The notes beneath the pieces are model-generated. The model searched no databases, was not told the DNA's origin, and worked only from the letters and a program-made list of their open reading frames with translations. A stretch of 64,000 bases of DNA from Lysobacterales bacterium (GTDB taxonomy: Bacteria; Pseudomonadota; Gammaproteobacteria; Xanthomonadales; SZUA-5): contig JALHMG010000012.1 of NCBI GenBank assembly GCA_022844135.1, positions 43,657 to 107,656 on the forward strand, written 5' to 3'. The position numbers and the translations under genes are program-made. Each line of letters begins with the position of its first letter. Position 1 is the stretch's first letter. Shown piece after piece: positions 16,983 through 25,610 of the stretch.

Positions 16983-17133
16983 TTTTTGGTTGCTGGTTGT
17001 TGGTTCAGGCGCAAACTCTGAACATTAGAAGCAGAGGCACCTGATCGCCGTTTTCGCGGGAATGACGAGATCCTGAAATCTGCGACCGCATTCTGGAACC
17101 AAGTTTCAATAAAGACCCAATAACCAAGAACCG
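16983..17133. repeat. Intergenic GGTTGTTGGTTC / ACCAAGAACC inverted repeat
   Basis: In the yhbY-rlmE divergent gap, 16983-17006 is a string of GGTT units and 17096-17133 contains complementary AACCAAG and AACCAAGAACCG words. It is the same word family as at 50-130 and 61495-61528. The right arm ends directly before the rlmE ribosome-binding site, so any structure it forms could affect rlmE-ftsH expression. Confidence 0.45.
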
Positions 17134-17139
17134 AAGAGA

Positions 17140-17787
17140 ATGCCGCGCAGCAAATCGAGCGCCCGATGGTTAGCTGAGCACTTCCGCGATCCCTTCGTGA
17201 AGCGAGCGCACGTTGAGGGAATGCGCTCGCGCGCGGCGTATAAGCTTGAGGAGCTTTTGGAACGCGACTTGCTTCTGAAGCCTGGCATGAGCATCGTAGA
17301 TCTGGGCGCGGCGCCGGGCGGGTGGAGCCAGGTGGCTGCCGATCGGTTGCGCGGCAAGGGTCGGGTGGTGGGCCTGGATATCTTGCCTATGGCGGAATTG
17401 CCGGGTGTGGAATTCTTGCAGGGTGACTTCACCAGTGACGAAACCCTGAATCGATTGCAGAGTACGCTCGGTAGTGAGAAGGTGGACCTTGTGATGTCGG
17501 ACATGGCCCCCAACATGAGCGGCGTAGGTGCAGTCGATCAGGACCGATCGATGGTGCTGGTAGAACTGGCGTTGGATTTCGCCAGGCAAACGCTCAAGAC
17601 CAAGGGTGCTTTCTTAGTAAAGGTGTTTCAGGGTGAGGGCTTTGACGCTTTGGTGAAGGAACTTCGCGCAGACTTTGCGCGAGTGTTGATCCGAAAGCCT
17701 AAGGCGTCGCGGTCGCGGAGTCGCGAGGTGTATATCCTCGCCATGGATTTCAAAGCGCGAGCCGGACTTGCGCCAGGAGCGAAGTAA
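17140..17787 (+). CDS. rlmE: 23S rRNA (uridine-2552 2'-O)-methyltransferase RlmE
   Basis: A 215-residue FtsJ/RrmJ enzyme. The N-terminal [20 protein letters not shown] contains the basic residues and catalytic Lys of the K-D-K-E tetrad region. [16 protein letters not shown] is the SAM-binding motif, [14 protein letters not shown] carries the catalytic Asp, and [12 protein letters not shown] carries the second catalytic Lys. It 2'-O-methylates U2552 of 23S rRNA during 50S assembly. The start ATG 17140 follows GAAGAGA. It is followed at once by ftsH, whose GTG begins one base after the stop, the usual heat-shock-linked pair. Confidence 0.95.
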   Translation: MPRSKSSARWLAEHFRDPFVKRAHVEGMRSRAAYKLEELLERDLLLKPGMSIVDLGAAPGGWSQVAADRLRGKGRVVGLDILPMAELPGVEFLQGDFTSDETLNRLQSTLGSEKVDLVMSDMAPNMSGVGAVDQDRSMVLVELALDFARQTLKTKGAFLVKVFQGEGFDALVKELRADFARVLIRKPKASRSRSREVYILAMDFKARAGLAPGAK

Positions 17788-17788
17788 A

Positions 17789-19690
17789 GTGAACGATCTT
17801 GCAAAGAACCTGCTGCTGTGGGTGGTCATTGGACTGGTGCTGCTGGGCGTGTTCAGGAGCTTCGGGACAACCGCGCCCGCTCAAGCCATGTCGTACTCGG
17901 ATTTCCTGGCCAAGGTCGAGCGCGATCAAATCCAGGAAGTTCGCATCGATGCGGACCGCAAGATGAGCGGTAAGCAACAAGACGGCACCGGATTCGAGCT
18001 TTACGCACCGGACGACCCACGTCTCGTCGAAACGCTGATCGCCAACAATGTCAAAGTGACGCAAGCGGCGCCGGAGTCGGGCTTTACGCTGGTCGGACTG
18101 CTGCTGAACCTCTTGCCGGTGTTTTTGTTGATCGGTTTTTGGATTTTTGTGATGCGCCAGATGCAAGGCGGCGGCGCCGGTCGCGGCGCGATGTCCTTCG
18201 GCAAGAGCCGAGCGCGCCTCCAGGGCGAAGATCAGGTCAAGATTACGTTTGCCGATGTCGCCGGTGTGGATGAAGCCAAGGGCGAGGTCAGCGAGCTGGT
18301 TGATTTTCTGCGCGACCCCGGCAAGTTTCAGAAGCTCGGCGGCAAGATTCCGCGTGGCGTGCTGATGGTCGGCCCGCCGGGCACTGGCAAGACGCTGCTG
18401 GCCAAGGCCATCGCTGGCGAGGCCAAAGTGCCGTTCTTCATCATCTCAGGCTCAGACTTTGTGGAGATGTTTGTCGGCGTCGGCGCCAGCCGCGTGCGCG
18501 ATATGTTTGAGCAGGCCAAGAAACACGCGCCATGCATCATCTTCATCGACGAAATCGACGCCGTTGGTCGCCATCGTGGCGCAGGTTTAGGCGGTGGACA
18601 TGACGAGCGCGAACAAACGCTCAACCAATTGCTGGTCGAGATGGATGGCTTTGAGGGTTCCGAAGGCATCATCGTGATTGCCGCAACCAATCGCCCGGAC
18701 GTGCTCGATCCGGCGCTGTTGCGCCCTGGTCGCTTCGACCGTCAGGTTGTGGTTGGCCTCCCCGATGTACGCGGCCGCGAGCAGATCCTCAAAGTCCACA
18801 TGCGCAAGGTGCCGTTGGCTGATGACGTTCGTCCGGTGTTGATTGCGCGCGGAACGCCGGGGTTCTCCGGCGCCGATCTGGCGAATCTGGTCAACGAAGC
18901 TGCGCTTTTTGCCGCGCGCGAAAATTGCCGCGATGTGGCAATGACGCACTTCGAGAAAGCCAAAGACAAAATCATGATGGGCGCCGAGCGGCGTTCGATG
19001 GTTATGAGCGAGAAGGAAAAGCGCCTGACCGCATATCACGAAGCCGGCCATGCGATCGTCGGGCGCCTGGTGCCCGATCACGATCCGGTCTACAAAGTTA
19101 CGATCATTCCGCGCGGTCGTGCGCTGGGTGTCACCATGTTCTTGCCCGAAGGCGATCGGTATTCGATGAACAAGGTCGAGATCAACTCCAAGCTGTGCTC
19201 TACCTACGGCGGTCGCATCGCCGAAGAGATCATCTTCGGCGCCGAGAACGTCACCAACGGCGCGTCGAGCGATATCGACTATGCGACGCGCCTGGCGCGC
19301 ACAGCGGTCACGCAGTGGGGCCTCTCTAATCTGGGTCCAATTCGCTTCGGCGAGCAAGAAGAAGAGGTGTTCCTGGGTCGCTCGGTCACGCAGACGCGCG
19401 GTGTGTCTGGCGATACCGCCAGACAAATCGACGCCGAAATCCGGCGCATGCTGGACGAGGCCTACAACAGAGCGCGGGATCTGCTGAAGGCGAACACCGA
19501 TAAGCTGCACGCGATGGCCGACGCGTTGATGAAGTATGAAACCATCGATGTCACCCAAATCGATGCGATCATGGAAAACCGTGAAGTCCCGCCGCCGGCC
19601 GATTGGAAAGACGACGGCGGTGCGCCGTCGAGTCCAGGTCCCGGCACACCCGGCCCAGTGACCATCGCGGCGCCGGTGCCGCAGACCTAG
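17789..19690 (+). CDS. ftsH: ATP-dependent zinc metalloprotease FtsH
   Basis: A 633-residue membrane AAA+ protease. GTG 17789 is chosen because it gives [22 protein letters not shown], matching the usual FtsH start, and has AGGAG 10 bases upstream. There are two membrane segments (about 5-25 and 100-120). Walker A GPPGTGKT lies at about 195, Walker [12 protein letters not shown] follows, then the pore-loop region and second-region-of-homology Arg fingers ([10 protein letters not shown]). The zinc site HEAGH is at about 417. It degrades membrane and regulatory proteins. The C-terminal tail is rich in Pro and Gly, which is normal for the family. Confidence 0.97.
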   Translation: MNDLAKNLLLWVVIGLVLLGVFRSFGTTAPAQAMSYSDFLAKVERDQIQEVRIDADRKMSGKQQDGTGFELYAPDDPRLVETLIANNVKVTQAAPESGFTLVGLLLNLLPVFLLIGFWIFVMRQMQGGGAGRGAMSFGKSRARLQGEDQVKITFADVAGVDEAKGEVSELVDFLRDPGKFQKLGGKIPRGVLMVGPPGTGKTLLAKAIAGEAKVPFFIISGSDFVEMFVGVGASRVRDMFEQAKKHAPCIIFIDEIDAVGRHRGAGLGGGHDEREQTLNQLLVEMDGFEGSEGIIVIAATNRPDVLDPALLRPGRFDRQVVVGLPDVRGREQILKVHMRKVPLADDVRPVLIARGTPGFSGADLANLVNEAALFAARENCRDVAMTHFEKAKDKIMMGAERRSMVMSEKEKRLTAYHEAGHAIVGRLVPDHDPVYKVTIIPRGRALGVTMFLPEGDRYSMNKVEINSKLCSTYGGRIAEEIIFGAENVTNGASSDIDYATRLARTAVTQWGLSNLGPIRFGEQEEEVFLGRSVTQTRGVSGDTARQIDAEIRRMLDEAYNRARDLLKANTDKLHAMADALMKYETIDVTQIDAIMENREVPPPADWKDDGGAPSSPGPGTPGPVTIAAPVPQT

Positions 19691-19706
19691 AATCCAAACG
19701 CCAGCC

Positions 19707-20030
19707 GTGGAGTACGTTTTCGCGGCGATGCTGTCCATCGGCCCAATCGCACTTGTGGTTGGGCTGGTGGTTGCGTTTTGTTCGGTGTTGTTATTGTTGC
19801 CGGGCTCGAACGGGCAGCAAATGCTGGCCAGGACTTCGGCGGTCGTAGTCGCCGCAGCTGTCGGTTATGTTGTTGGGGCAGCGGGTGGAATGTTCGGATT
19901 CTGCCTTATGTGCTCATGCGGCAACTTGTGCGGCCTGGGTGCGCTCTTTGGAACCGGACCGCTTGCCGCTGGCCTTTGTATGACGGCAAAAGGATTAGCT
20001 TTTGCCAAGCAGTTCCACAGCGGCCTCTGA
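19707..20030 (+). CDS. Small membrane protein between ftsH and folP
   Basis: A 107-residue, very hydrophobic protein with two or three likely membrane segments (about 5-33, 42-62 and 68-90). A cysteine-rich stretch FCLMCSCGNLCGLGALFG lies in the last one. I recognise no family. GTG 19707 has no clear ribosome-binding site, and ATG 19728 would remove seven residues. It interrupts the normally adjacent ftsH-folP pair on the same strand with a 16-base gap to ftsH, so it should be co-transcribed. Its reality rests on the clean hydrophobic pattern and position. Confidence 0.55.
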   Translation: MEYVFAAMLSIGPIALVVGLVVAFCSVLLLLPGSNGQQMLARTSAVVVAAAVGYVVGAAGGMFGFCLMCSCGNLCGLGALFGTGPLAAGLCMTAKGLAFAKQFHSGL

Positions 20031-20067
20031 TTTCAACCGACCCATCGGCCTTAAGGATTGCTTTCCA

Positions 20068-20973
20068 GTGTTCGAGGCGCCGCGACGCTTGTTAGATTGC
20101 AGAGGCCGGATTCTCGACCTCGAAACGCCGGCCATCGTCGGCATCATCAACGTCACACCAGATTCCTTCAGTGATGGTGGTGAAGCGCTCAGTGTCGACG
20201 CAGCTGTAGCGCGCGGCACGGCGATGATTGAGGCTGGGGCCCACGCGCTGGATATCGGTGGCGAGTCGACCCGGCCTGGTGCACAAGCGGTCGACGAACA
20301 CGAAGAGTTGCGCCGCGTGATTCCGGTGATCGAGGCGCTGGCCGCCAGTGTCGCCGTGCCGATTTCAATCGATACGCAGAAGCCGGCCGTGATGCGCGCC
20401 GCCGTGGCTGCGGGTGCGGGCTGGATCAACGATGTGAACGCGCTGCGCGCGCCCGGTGCACTCGACGCCGCCGCCGATACCGGCGCTGCAGTTACCTTGA
20501 TGCACATGCAGGGGACGCCGGCGACCATGCAGACGGCACCGCACTACGACGATGTCGTCGGCGAGGTGCAGAAGTTCCTGACCGAGCGCGTGCTCGCTTG
20601 CCAGTTCGCCGGGATCGACAAAAAGCGCATCGTTCTCGACCCTGGCTTCGGTTTCGGTAAGGCGTTGGAGCACAATCTCACGTTGCTTGCGGAGCTTGAG
20701 CGCCTGCAGGTACTGGGCTGTCCGCTGCTCGTCGGCTTGTCGCGCAAACGCATGATCGGGACAATTTGCGGGCGCGACGTGGCCGGAGCGCGTGCCGTGG
20801 GCAGCGCGGCTGCGGCGCTGATTGCCGTGCAACGCGGCGCGCTGATCGTGCGCGTGCATGATGTCGCAGCAACTCGCGATGCATTGGCGATGTGGGCGGC
20901 GGTAAGGGCACAGGTTCCTGTCGCAAGGCCTGCACAAAGACCTGCGATCCGTTGGCCGGACGACGACGAATAG
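20068..20973 (+). CDS. folP: Dihydropteroate synthase
   Basis: A 301-residue TIM-barrel enzyme that joins p-aminobenzoate to hydroxymethyl-dihydropterin diphosphate in folate synthesis. It shows the signatures IVGIINVTPDSFSDGG (pterin and phosphate loop), ALDIGGESTRPGA, WINDVNALR, VTLMHMQGTPATMQ, VLDPGFGFGK and LLVGLSRKRMIG, the last two lining the pterin pocket. GTG 20068 is preferred, with AAGGA 10 bases before it; an upstream TTG would add 22 residues of poor quality. It is downstream of ftsH as in E. coli. The C-terminal tail after RVHDVAATRDALAMWAAV is about 25 residues longer than usual. Confidence 0.95.
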   Translation: MFEAPRRLLDCRGRILDLETPAIVGIINVTPDSFSDGGEALSVDAAVARGTAMIEAGAHALDIGGESTRPGAQAVDEHEELRRVIPVIEALAASVAVPISIDTQKPAVMRAAVAAGAGWINDVNALRAPGALDAAADTGAAVTLMHMQGTPATMQTAPHYDDVVGEVQKFLTERVLACQFAGIDKKRIVLDPGFGFGKALEHNLTLLAELERLQVLGCPLLVGLSRKRMIGTICGRDVAGARAVGSAAAALIAVQRGALIVRVHDVAATRDALAMWAAVRAQVPVARPAQRPAIRWPDDDE

Positions 20974-21124
20974 CGTTTTTGGTACGCGGACCCATGATCC
21001 GCAGCACCTGCGGGACGCACCATTGTTCAGGCGCGCCCAGAACTGCATGCGGACCATGGTGCGCACGCCAAGAGACGCCTGAAACGTTAGAGTTCCAAGC
21101 TCGATCATCTCAAGCGAGAACCGC

Positions 21125-21742
21125 ATGCAACTGTATGGACGAAACGGCTGGGGATCGGCGCTGATCGAGGCTCAACTAGTTTGGTACGGCGCGCCTTTCG
21201 AATTCGTCGAGGTTGGCGATCTGTTCAAGGACAGTGCGGCGCGTGCTGCCCTGAAGAAGGTCAACCCACTTTCGCAAATCCCAACCCTGGTGATGGACGA
21301 TGGCCAGGTGTTGACGGAGAGCGCAGCGATCACCTTGCTCCTGGCAGAGCATCTGCAGCGCACTGATCTGGTGCCTGCGCCGGGAAGTGCCGAGCGCGGC
21401 GAATTCCTGCGCTGGCTGGTGTTCCTTGTGGCGAACATCTATCCCACGTTCACCTACGCCGACGATCCCTCGCGCTTCGTGCGCGTCGAGTCCGCACAAA
21501 AGGGTTTTCGCGAGGCCACCGATCGCTATCGCGAATCGCTTTGGGAGATCGTCGACGGCGCGGTGATTGGCCCGTGGTTCCTGGGCGAGCGCTTTAGCGC
21601 GCTCGATATCTACCTCGCCGTCATGGCAAGCTGGCGCCCGCGAATGCCGTGGTTCCAACGCCATGCGCCAAAAACGCACGCTGTAGCGCAGGCTTGCGCG
21701 GCGCAGTCCGCTTTGCGGGAGGTGTTCGCGCGTAATTTTTGA
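21125..21742 (+). CDS. Glutathione S-transferase family protein
   Basis: A 205-residue protein with the two-domain GST layout. The N-terminal thioredoxin-like part includes the glutathione-site pattern VNPLSQIPTLVMDDGQVLTESAAIT (cis-Pro in QIPTL, then the ES pair that binds the gamma-glutamyl group). The C-terminal helical part contains GPWFLGERFSALDIYLAV, the conserved N-capping box and hydrophobic staple. The start MQLYGRNGWGSALIEAQLVW has no obvious catalytic Cys or Tyr, so detoxification, reductase or binding roles all remain possible. It is a single gene on the plus strand; the 151-base gap before it shows no other gene. Confidence 0.88.
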   Translation: MQLYGRNGWGSALIEAQLVWYGAPFEFVEVGDLFKDSAARAALKKVNPLSQIPTLVMDDGQVLTESAAITLLLAEHLQRTDLVPAPGSAERGEFLRWLVFLVANIYPTFTYADDPSRFVRVESAQKGFREATDRYRESLWEIVDGAVIGPWFLGERFSALDIYLAVMASWRPRMPWFQRHAPKTHAVAQACAAQSALREVFARNF

Positions 21743-21817
21743 GCGACGAAAACGTTGACGCAGTGTGAACCTCGGATGCGTCACAATAGCGTCACCCTTG
21801 TGTTAGAGGTGGCACAT

Positions 21818-24514
21818 ATGCGTTGGATTGCATTGACCCTTTTGGCAGCGGCGCAGATCGCCTCTGCAGTCACTCCTGATGCGCTCGACAAGGCATCAGC
21901 TCTGGAAGCCATCACACTGCAACCGCTGAACCACGAACGCCTCGCCGAAGAAGATGCGCTACGCGAAATCGTTTCGGCGCCTTATCGTTTTGCTGTACCC
22001 AGAAAAGTATCGATCTCGCCCGCTTCGCATGGCGAGTGGAAGCTGCTTGCCGACGGCCGGTGGATGTGGCGTCTGCGGGTCTCGGCGCCCGATGCGGCGA
22101 GTTTGAATTTCGGCTTCGATCAATTTCAGCTGCCATCTTCGGCGCAGTTGTCCTTCCTTTCGATTGACGGCAGCGACAAAGGTGGGCCCTTTGGCGCTGA
22201 CCGCAATAATCGCGAAAACGCCTTTTATTCGCCGGTGATCCTCGGCGGCGATACGATTCTGGCGCTGACCGTTGCTGCCGATGAGCGTCAGGACGTCAAG
22301 CTTACGCTGACACAAATCGGCCACGGTTATCGCGGCTTTGGCACGCGTTCGAAGGCCTGCAAATCAGGCAGTTGCAATACCGATCCGGTGTGCCTGCCGG
22401 AGGGCAATCCCTGGAACACGGTGCGGCGTTCCGTAGGGGCGATCACGGTCAACGGCACCGATACCTGCTCAGGCTCGCTGCTCAACAACACCAGCCAGGA
22501 TCGTCGCTTGCTGTTCGCCACGGCAACGCACTGCGGCATTACCGAGAGCAACGATCAATCGGTCGTGATTTATTGGAACTACGAGTTCCCAACGTGCCGC
22601 ACACCGGGTAGCAGTCAAAGCGGCGCCGCACCTGGACCAAAACCGACCGATCCCTGGAACATACAGACCGGCTCACAGTTTCTGGCCGCCACGCAGAGTC
22701 CCTTCTCTGGCGGAAGCGGGCCGGGATCGGAGCGTAGCGACTTCACCTTGCTGCAGCTGAACGGCACCGCAGACAGCCGCGCCAATTTGTATTGGGGCGG
22801 TTGGGATCGCAGCACAACGCCAGCCGTGTGTGCGCGCAACGGCGGAGCCGCATCGAGCGATGGTTTGTGCGCCGGCATCCACCATCCGGGCGTAGACGAA
22901 AAGCGCATCAGTTTTGTGCAGCAGAACTACCAGGTGGGCAACATTTCAGCAGGTGTTGGCGTTCACTGGCGCGCGGACTGGACGTTCACGCCCCAGTTTC
23001 CGACGATTCCCGGGAGCGTTAACGGCGTCATCAGCATTACCGAAGGCGGCTCCTCAGGCTCCCCGTTGTACAACGCTCAACAGCAGCTTGTGGGTGTGCT
23101 GTCGGGTGGGCCGTCGTCGTGCACGGCCACCGATAAGTGGGATTTTTATGGCGCGTTGTTCCACGCGTGGAATGGACCTCCGGGTGCTACCGCAGCGCAG
23201 CGCATGCGAGATCACCTGGATCCAACCAGTTCTGGCGTGACATCGCTGGCGGGTCGCGGTCAATGCACGCCGCCGAGCGTTCCGACGAACTTGCTCGCCA
23301 CTGCCAACGGCGACAATCGCATCGACCTGACCTGGACAGCTGGCGCTGGTGCAGACCGCTATCGTGTTTTCCGATCGCGCGGCGCATGTCCGGGCTCTGG
23401 GTACCAGCAGATCGGAGAAGTGGTTGGCACCAGCTTTAGCGATACCACCGCCTCTGGCGGCGTCGCTTATTCGTATCGAGTTGCTTCATTTGGCGACGCC
23501 GAAACCTGCGAATCTGCCCAGAGCACTTGCGCGGGCGCCACGACAACTGGCGCTTGCCGGCTGGCCCCGGTCTTCGCTGGACTGACCACGGCTGCCAGCG
23601 CACAGACGGCCTCTTGTGCGGTAAATCTCACGTGGAGCGCTGGAACCGCCGATTGTCCGGCGGCGACGAACATCGTCTACAACGTTTATCGCGGTACGGA
23701 TGCTGCGTTTATCCCAAGCGCAAGCAATCGCATTGCCAGTTGCTTGACGGCCACTACCTTTAGCGATGCTTCGGCACAACCGGCCACCAGTTATCACTAT
23801 GTGGTGCGCGCCGAGGACGACTTGACTGGTTCCACAGGCCAGTGCCGCAGCGGTAACGAAGACCTCAATCTGGAGCGTCGCGCCAGTCAGGCAGCCGGTC
23901 CGGATGTGGAGTCGTTCAACGATAACGCCACGACCGCCGCCAACTTCACTATCACGGGGACTGGCGCAGGTGTCGATTTCGCGTTGTCGACAGCAGCGTT
24001 CAGGTCGGGACCCTCTTCCTGGTTCGTCAATGCGCCGGACGATCCTGCCGATCGACAACTCACACTGACTCAACCGATCGCGATGCCCGCCAATGCATTT
24101 GGGCAAACGCTTGAGTTTTACCATCGCTATTTCAATGAGACGAATTACGATGGTGGCGTGCTCGAGTACAGTTTCGATGGAACGACGTGGGTCGACATTC
24201 TCGCCGCCAATGGGCCGGTGCCGGCCAATCCGAATCGATTCATCGTCGGCGGGTACGTGACGACACCGCTGAATAGCGGCACCGCCAATCCACTCGCGGG
24301 CCGTCGCGCCTGGCATGGCGATGCGGGCACGGCGTTCAATCGCGTTGCAGTCGATCTCGCCGATTTTGCCGGTCGGAACCTATACTTGCGGTGGCGGTTC
24401 GGTGCCGACGGATCCGTGTTCCGCACCGGCTGGTTTATCGACGACTTCAGGATTTATGCCCCAAGCGCATGCACCAATAGCAGCGAGGTCGTTTTCGCTA
24501 ACGGCTTCGAGTAG
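21818..24514 (+). CDS. Secreted lysyl-endopeptidase-type serine protease with FN3-like and C-terminal domains
   Basis: An 898-residue secreted S1-fold protease. ATG 21818 gives the signal MRWIALTLLAAAQIASA with GAGGTGG upstream. After a propeptide-like region (to about residue 190) come the triad residues: His238 in TATHCGI, Asp308 in RSDFTLLQL and Ser413 in GGSSGSPLY. The pattern matches Lysobacter/Achromobacter protease I, which cleaves after Lys. Next are two FN3-like repeats (NLLATANGDNRIDLTWTAG; CAVNLTWSAGTADC), then a jelly-roll-like domain ending FIDDFRIY. The protein finishes in VVFANGFE, the same tail as the nuclease at 13999. It is secreted, with likely maturation by propeptide cleavage. 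Confidence 0.85.
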   Translation: MRWIALTLLAAAQIASAVTPDALDKASALEAITLQPLNHERLAEEDALREIVSAPYRFAVPRKVSISPASHGEWKLLADGRWMWRLRVSAPDAASLNFGFDQFQLPSSAQLSFLSIDGSDKGGPFGADRNNRENAFYSPVILGGDTILALTVAADERQDVKLTLTQIGHGYRGFGTRSKACKSGSCNTDPVCLPEGNPWNTVRRSVGAITVNGTDTCSGSLLNNTSQDRRLLFATATHCGITESNDQSVVIYWNYEFPTCRTPGSSQSGAAPGPKPTDPWNIQTGSQFLAATQSPFSGGSGPGSERSDFTLLQLNGTADSRANLYWGGWDRSTTPAVCARNGGAASSDGLCAGIHHPGVDEKRISFVQQNYQVGNISAGVGVHWRADWTFTPQFPTIPGSVNGVISITEGGSSGSPLYNAQQQLVGVLSGGPSSCTATDKWDFYGALFHAWNGPPGATAAQRMRDHLDPTSSGVTSLAGRGQCTPPSVPTNLLATANGDNRIDLTWTAGAGADRYRVFRSRGACPGSGYQQIGEVVGTSFSDTTASGGVAYSYRVASFGDAETCESAQSTCAGATTTGACRLAPVFAGLTTAASAQTASCAVNLTWSAGTADCPAATNIVYNVYRGTDAAFIPSASNRIASCLTATTFSDASAQPATSYHYVVRAEDDLTGSTGQCRSGNEDLNLERRASQAAGPDVESFNDNATTAANFTITGTGAGVDFALSTAAFRSGPSSWFVNAPDDPADRQLTLTQPIAMPANAFGQTLEFYHRYFNETNYDGGVLEYSFDGTTWVDILAANGPVPANPNRFIVGGYVTTPLNSGTANPLAGRRAWHGDAGTAFNRVAVDLADFAGRNLYLRWRFGADGSVFRTGWFIDDFRIYAPSACTNSSEVVFANGFE

Positions 24515-24516
24515 CA

Positions 24517-25608
24517 ATGCCTGACATCGGCGCCGTGATCATCGGCGCCGGTGTGGTCGGCGTCGCCTGCGCACGCGAGTTGGCGATGGCGGGTCACGAG
24601 GTGCTGCTGCTGGAGGCGGAAGACCGCGCGGGCGAGGGCATATCTTCACGCAATTCCGGCGTGATTCACGCCGGGATGTACTACCCGACTGGATCGCTCA
24701 AGGCGCAATTGTGCGTGCGTGGGCTGCATCTCATGTACGCGTTCTGCGCGGCGCGGGGCGTCGCGCATCGGCGCCTCGGAAAGCTGATTGTTGCGACGCA
24801 CGAGCGGGATCTCGACAAGCTGCGCGGCATTGAGTCGCAGGCGGCAATCAACGGCGTACCGGTAACCTGGATTGATGGTGCGGAAGCCATGCGTCGAGAG
24901 CCGGCATTGCGTTGTGTGGCGGCACTCGATTCGCCGACATCGGGCATCGTGGATGTGCCGGAGCTGATCACCGCGCTGCTGGGCGAGGCCGAACAATACG
25001 GCGCGCGCTTGCTGGAACGGATGGACGTGACGCATATCGAGCACGCGGACAACGACCTCGCGGTGCGCACATCGAACGGCGATGCGATCTCGGCCCGGAT
25101 CGTCGTTAATGCAGCAGGACTTGGCGCCAACGCGCTGGCGCGGACGGTGGCCGCCGCTGGCGCTCCCGTGCCGGAGTTGCGATATGGCCAAGGCCACTAT
25201 TACTACCTCAATGGCCGCTCGCCGTTTTCGCAGTTGATCTATCCGTTGCCCGGCGCGGCGAGTCTCGGCGTGCACTTAGGCATGGACTTGAGCGGCCGTT
25301 GTCGCTTCGGTCCAGATATGCGTTGGATCGATGCGCCCGACTATGGATTCGACGACAGTCGGCGCGGTGAGTTCGTCGAGTCGATCCGGCAGTGGTGGCC
25401 TGAGATCGATGGCGATGCGCTGCAGCCCGATTTTGTCGGCGTACGCCCGAAATTGCATGGGCCGGGTGAGCACGCGGCCGACTTCGTGATCCAAGGACCC
25501 GAAGAGCACGGCATCGCGGGACTGGTGCATCTGCTGGGCATTGAGTCGCCCGGATTGACGTCCAGCATGGCGATTGCCGAACGTGTGGTGGCGATGGTTG
25601 GTCGATAG
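24517..25608 (+). CDS. FAD-dependent oxidoreductase, L-2-hydroxyglutarate oxidase-like
   Basis: A 363-residue DAO-family flavoenzyme. The dinucleotide-binding start is GAVIIGAGVVGVACARELA, with the acidic strand end LLLEAED. SSRNSGVIHAGMYYPTGSLKAQLC is the flavin-contact segment shared with LhgO/L2HGDH, and the substrate side has KLIVATHE and GLGANALAR. C-terminal VRPKLHG and LLGIESPGLTSSMAIAERV are typical of this group. It probably oxidises L-2-hydroxyglutarate or a related hydroxy acid. The ATG lies two bases after the stop of the protease gene, an odd pairing of a secreted protease with a cytoplasmic flavoenzyme. Confidence 0.85.
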   Translation: MPDIGAVIIGAGVVGVACARELAMAGHEVLLLEAEDRAGEGISSRNSGVIHAGMYYPTGSLKAQLCVRGLHLMYAFCAARGVAHRRLGKLIVATHERDLDKLRGIESQAAINGVPVTWIDGAEAMRREPALRCVAALDSPTSGIVDVPELITALLGEAEQYGARLLERMDVTHIEHADNDLAVRTSNGDAISARIVVNAAGLGANALARTVAAAGAPVPELRYGQGHYYYLNGRSPFSQLIYPLPGAASLGVHLGMDLSGRCRFGPDMRWIDAPDYGFDDSRRGEFVESIRQWWPEIDGDALQPDFVGVRPKLHGPGEHAADFVIQGPEEHGIAGLVHLLGIESPGLTSSMAIAERVVAMVGR

Positions 25609-25610
25609 CT

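Noticed and set aside
23486..24316. Long open frame antisense to the protease gene
   Set aside because: Shadow frame in GC-rich coding DNA with no ribosome-binding site or recognisable domain.
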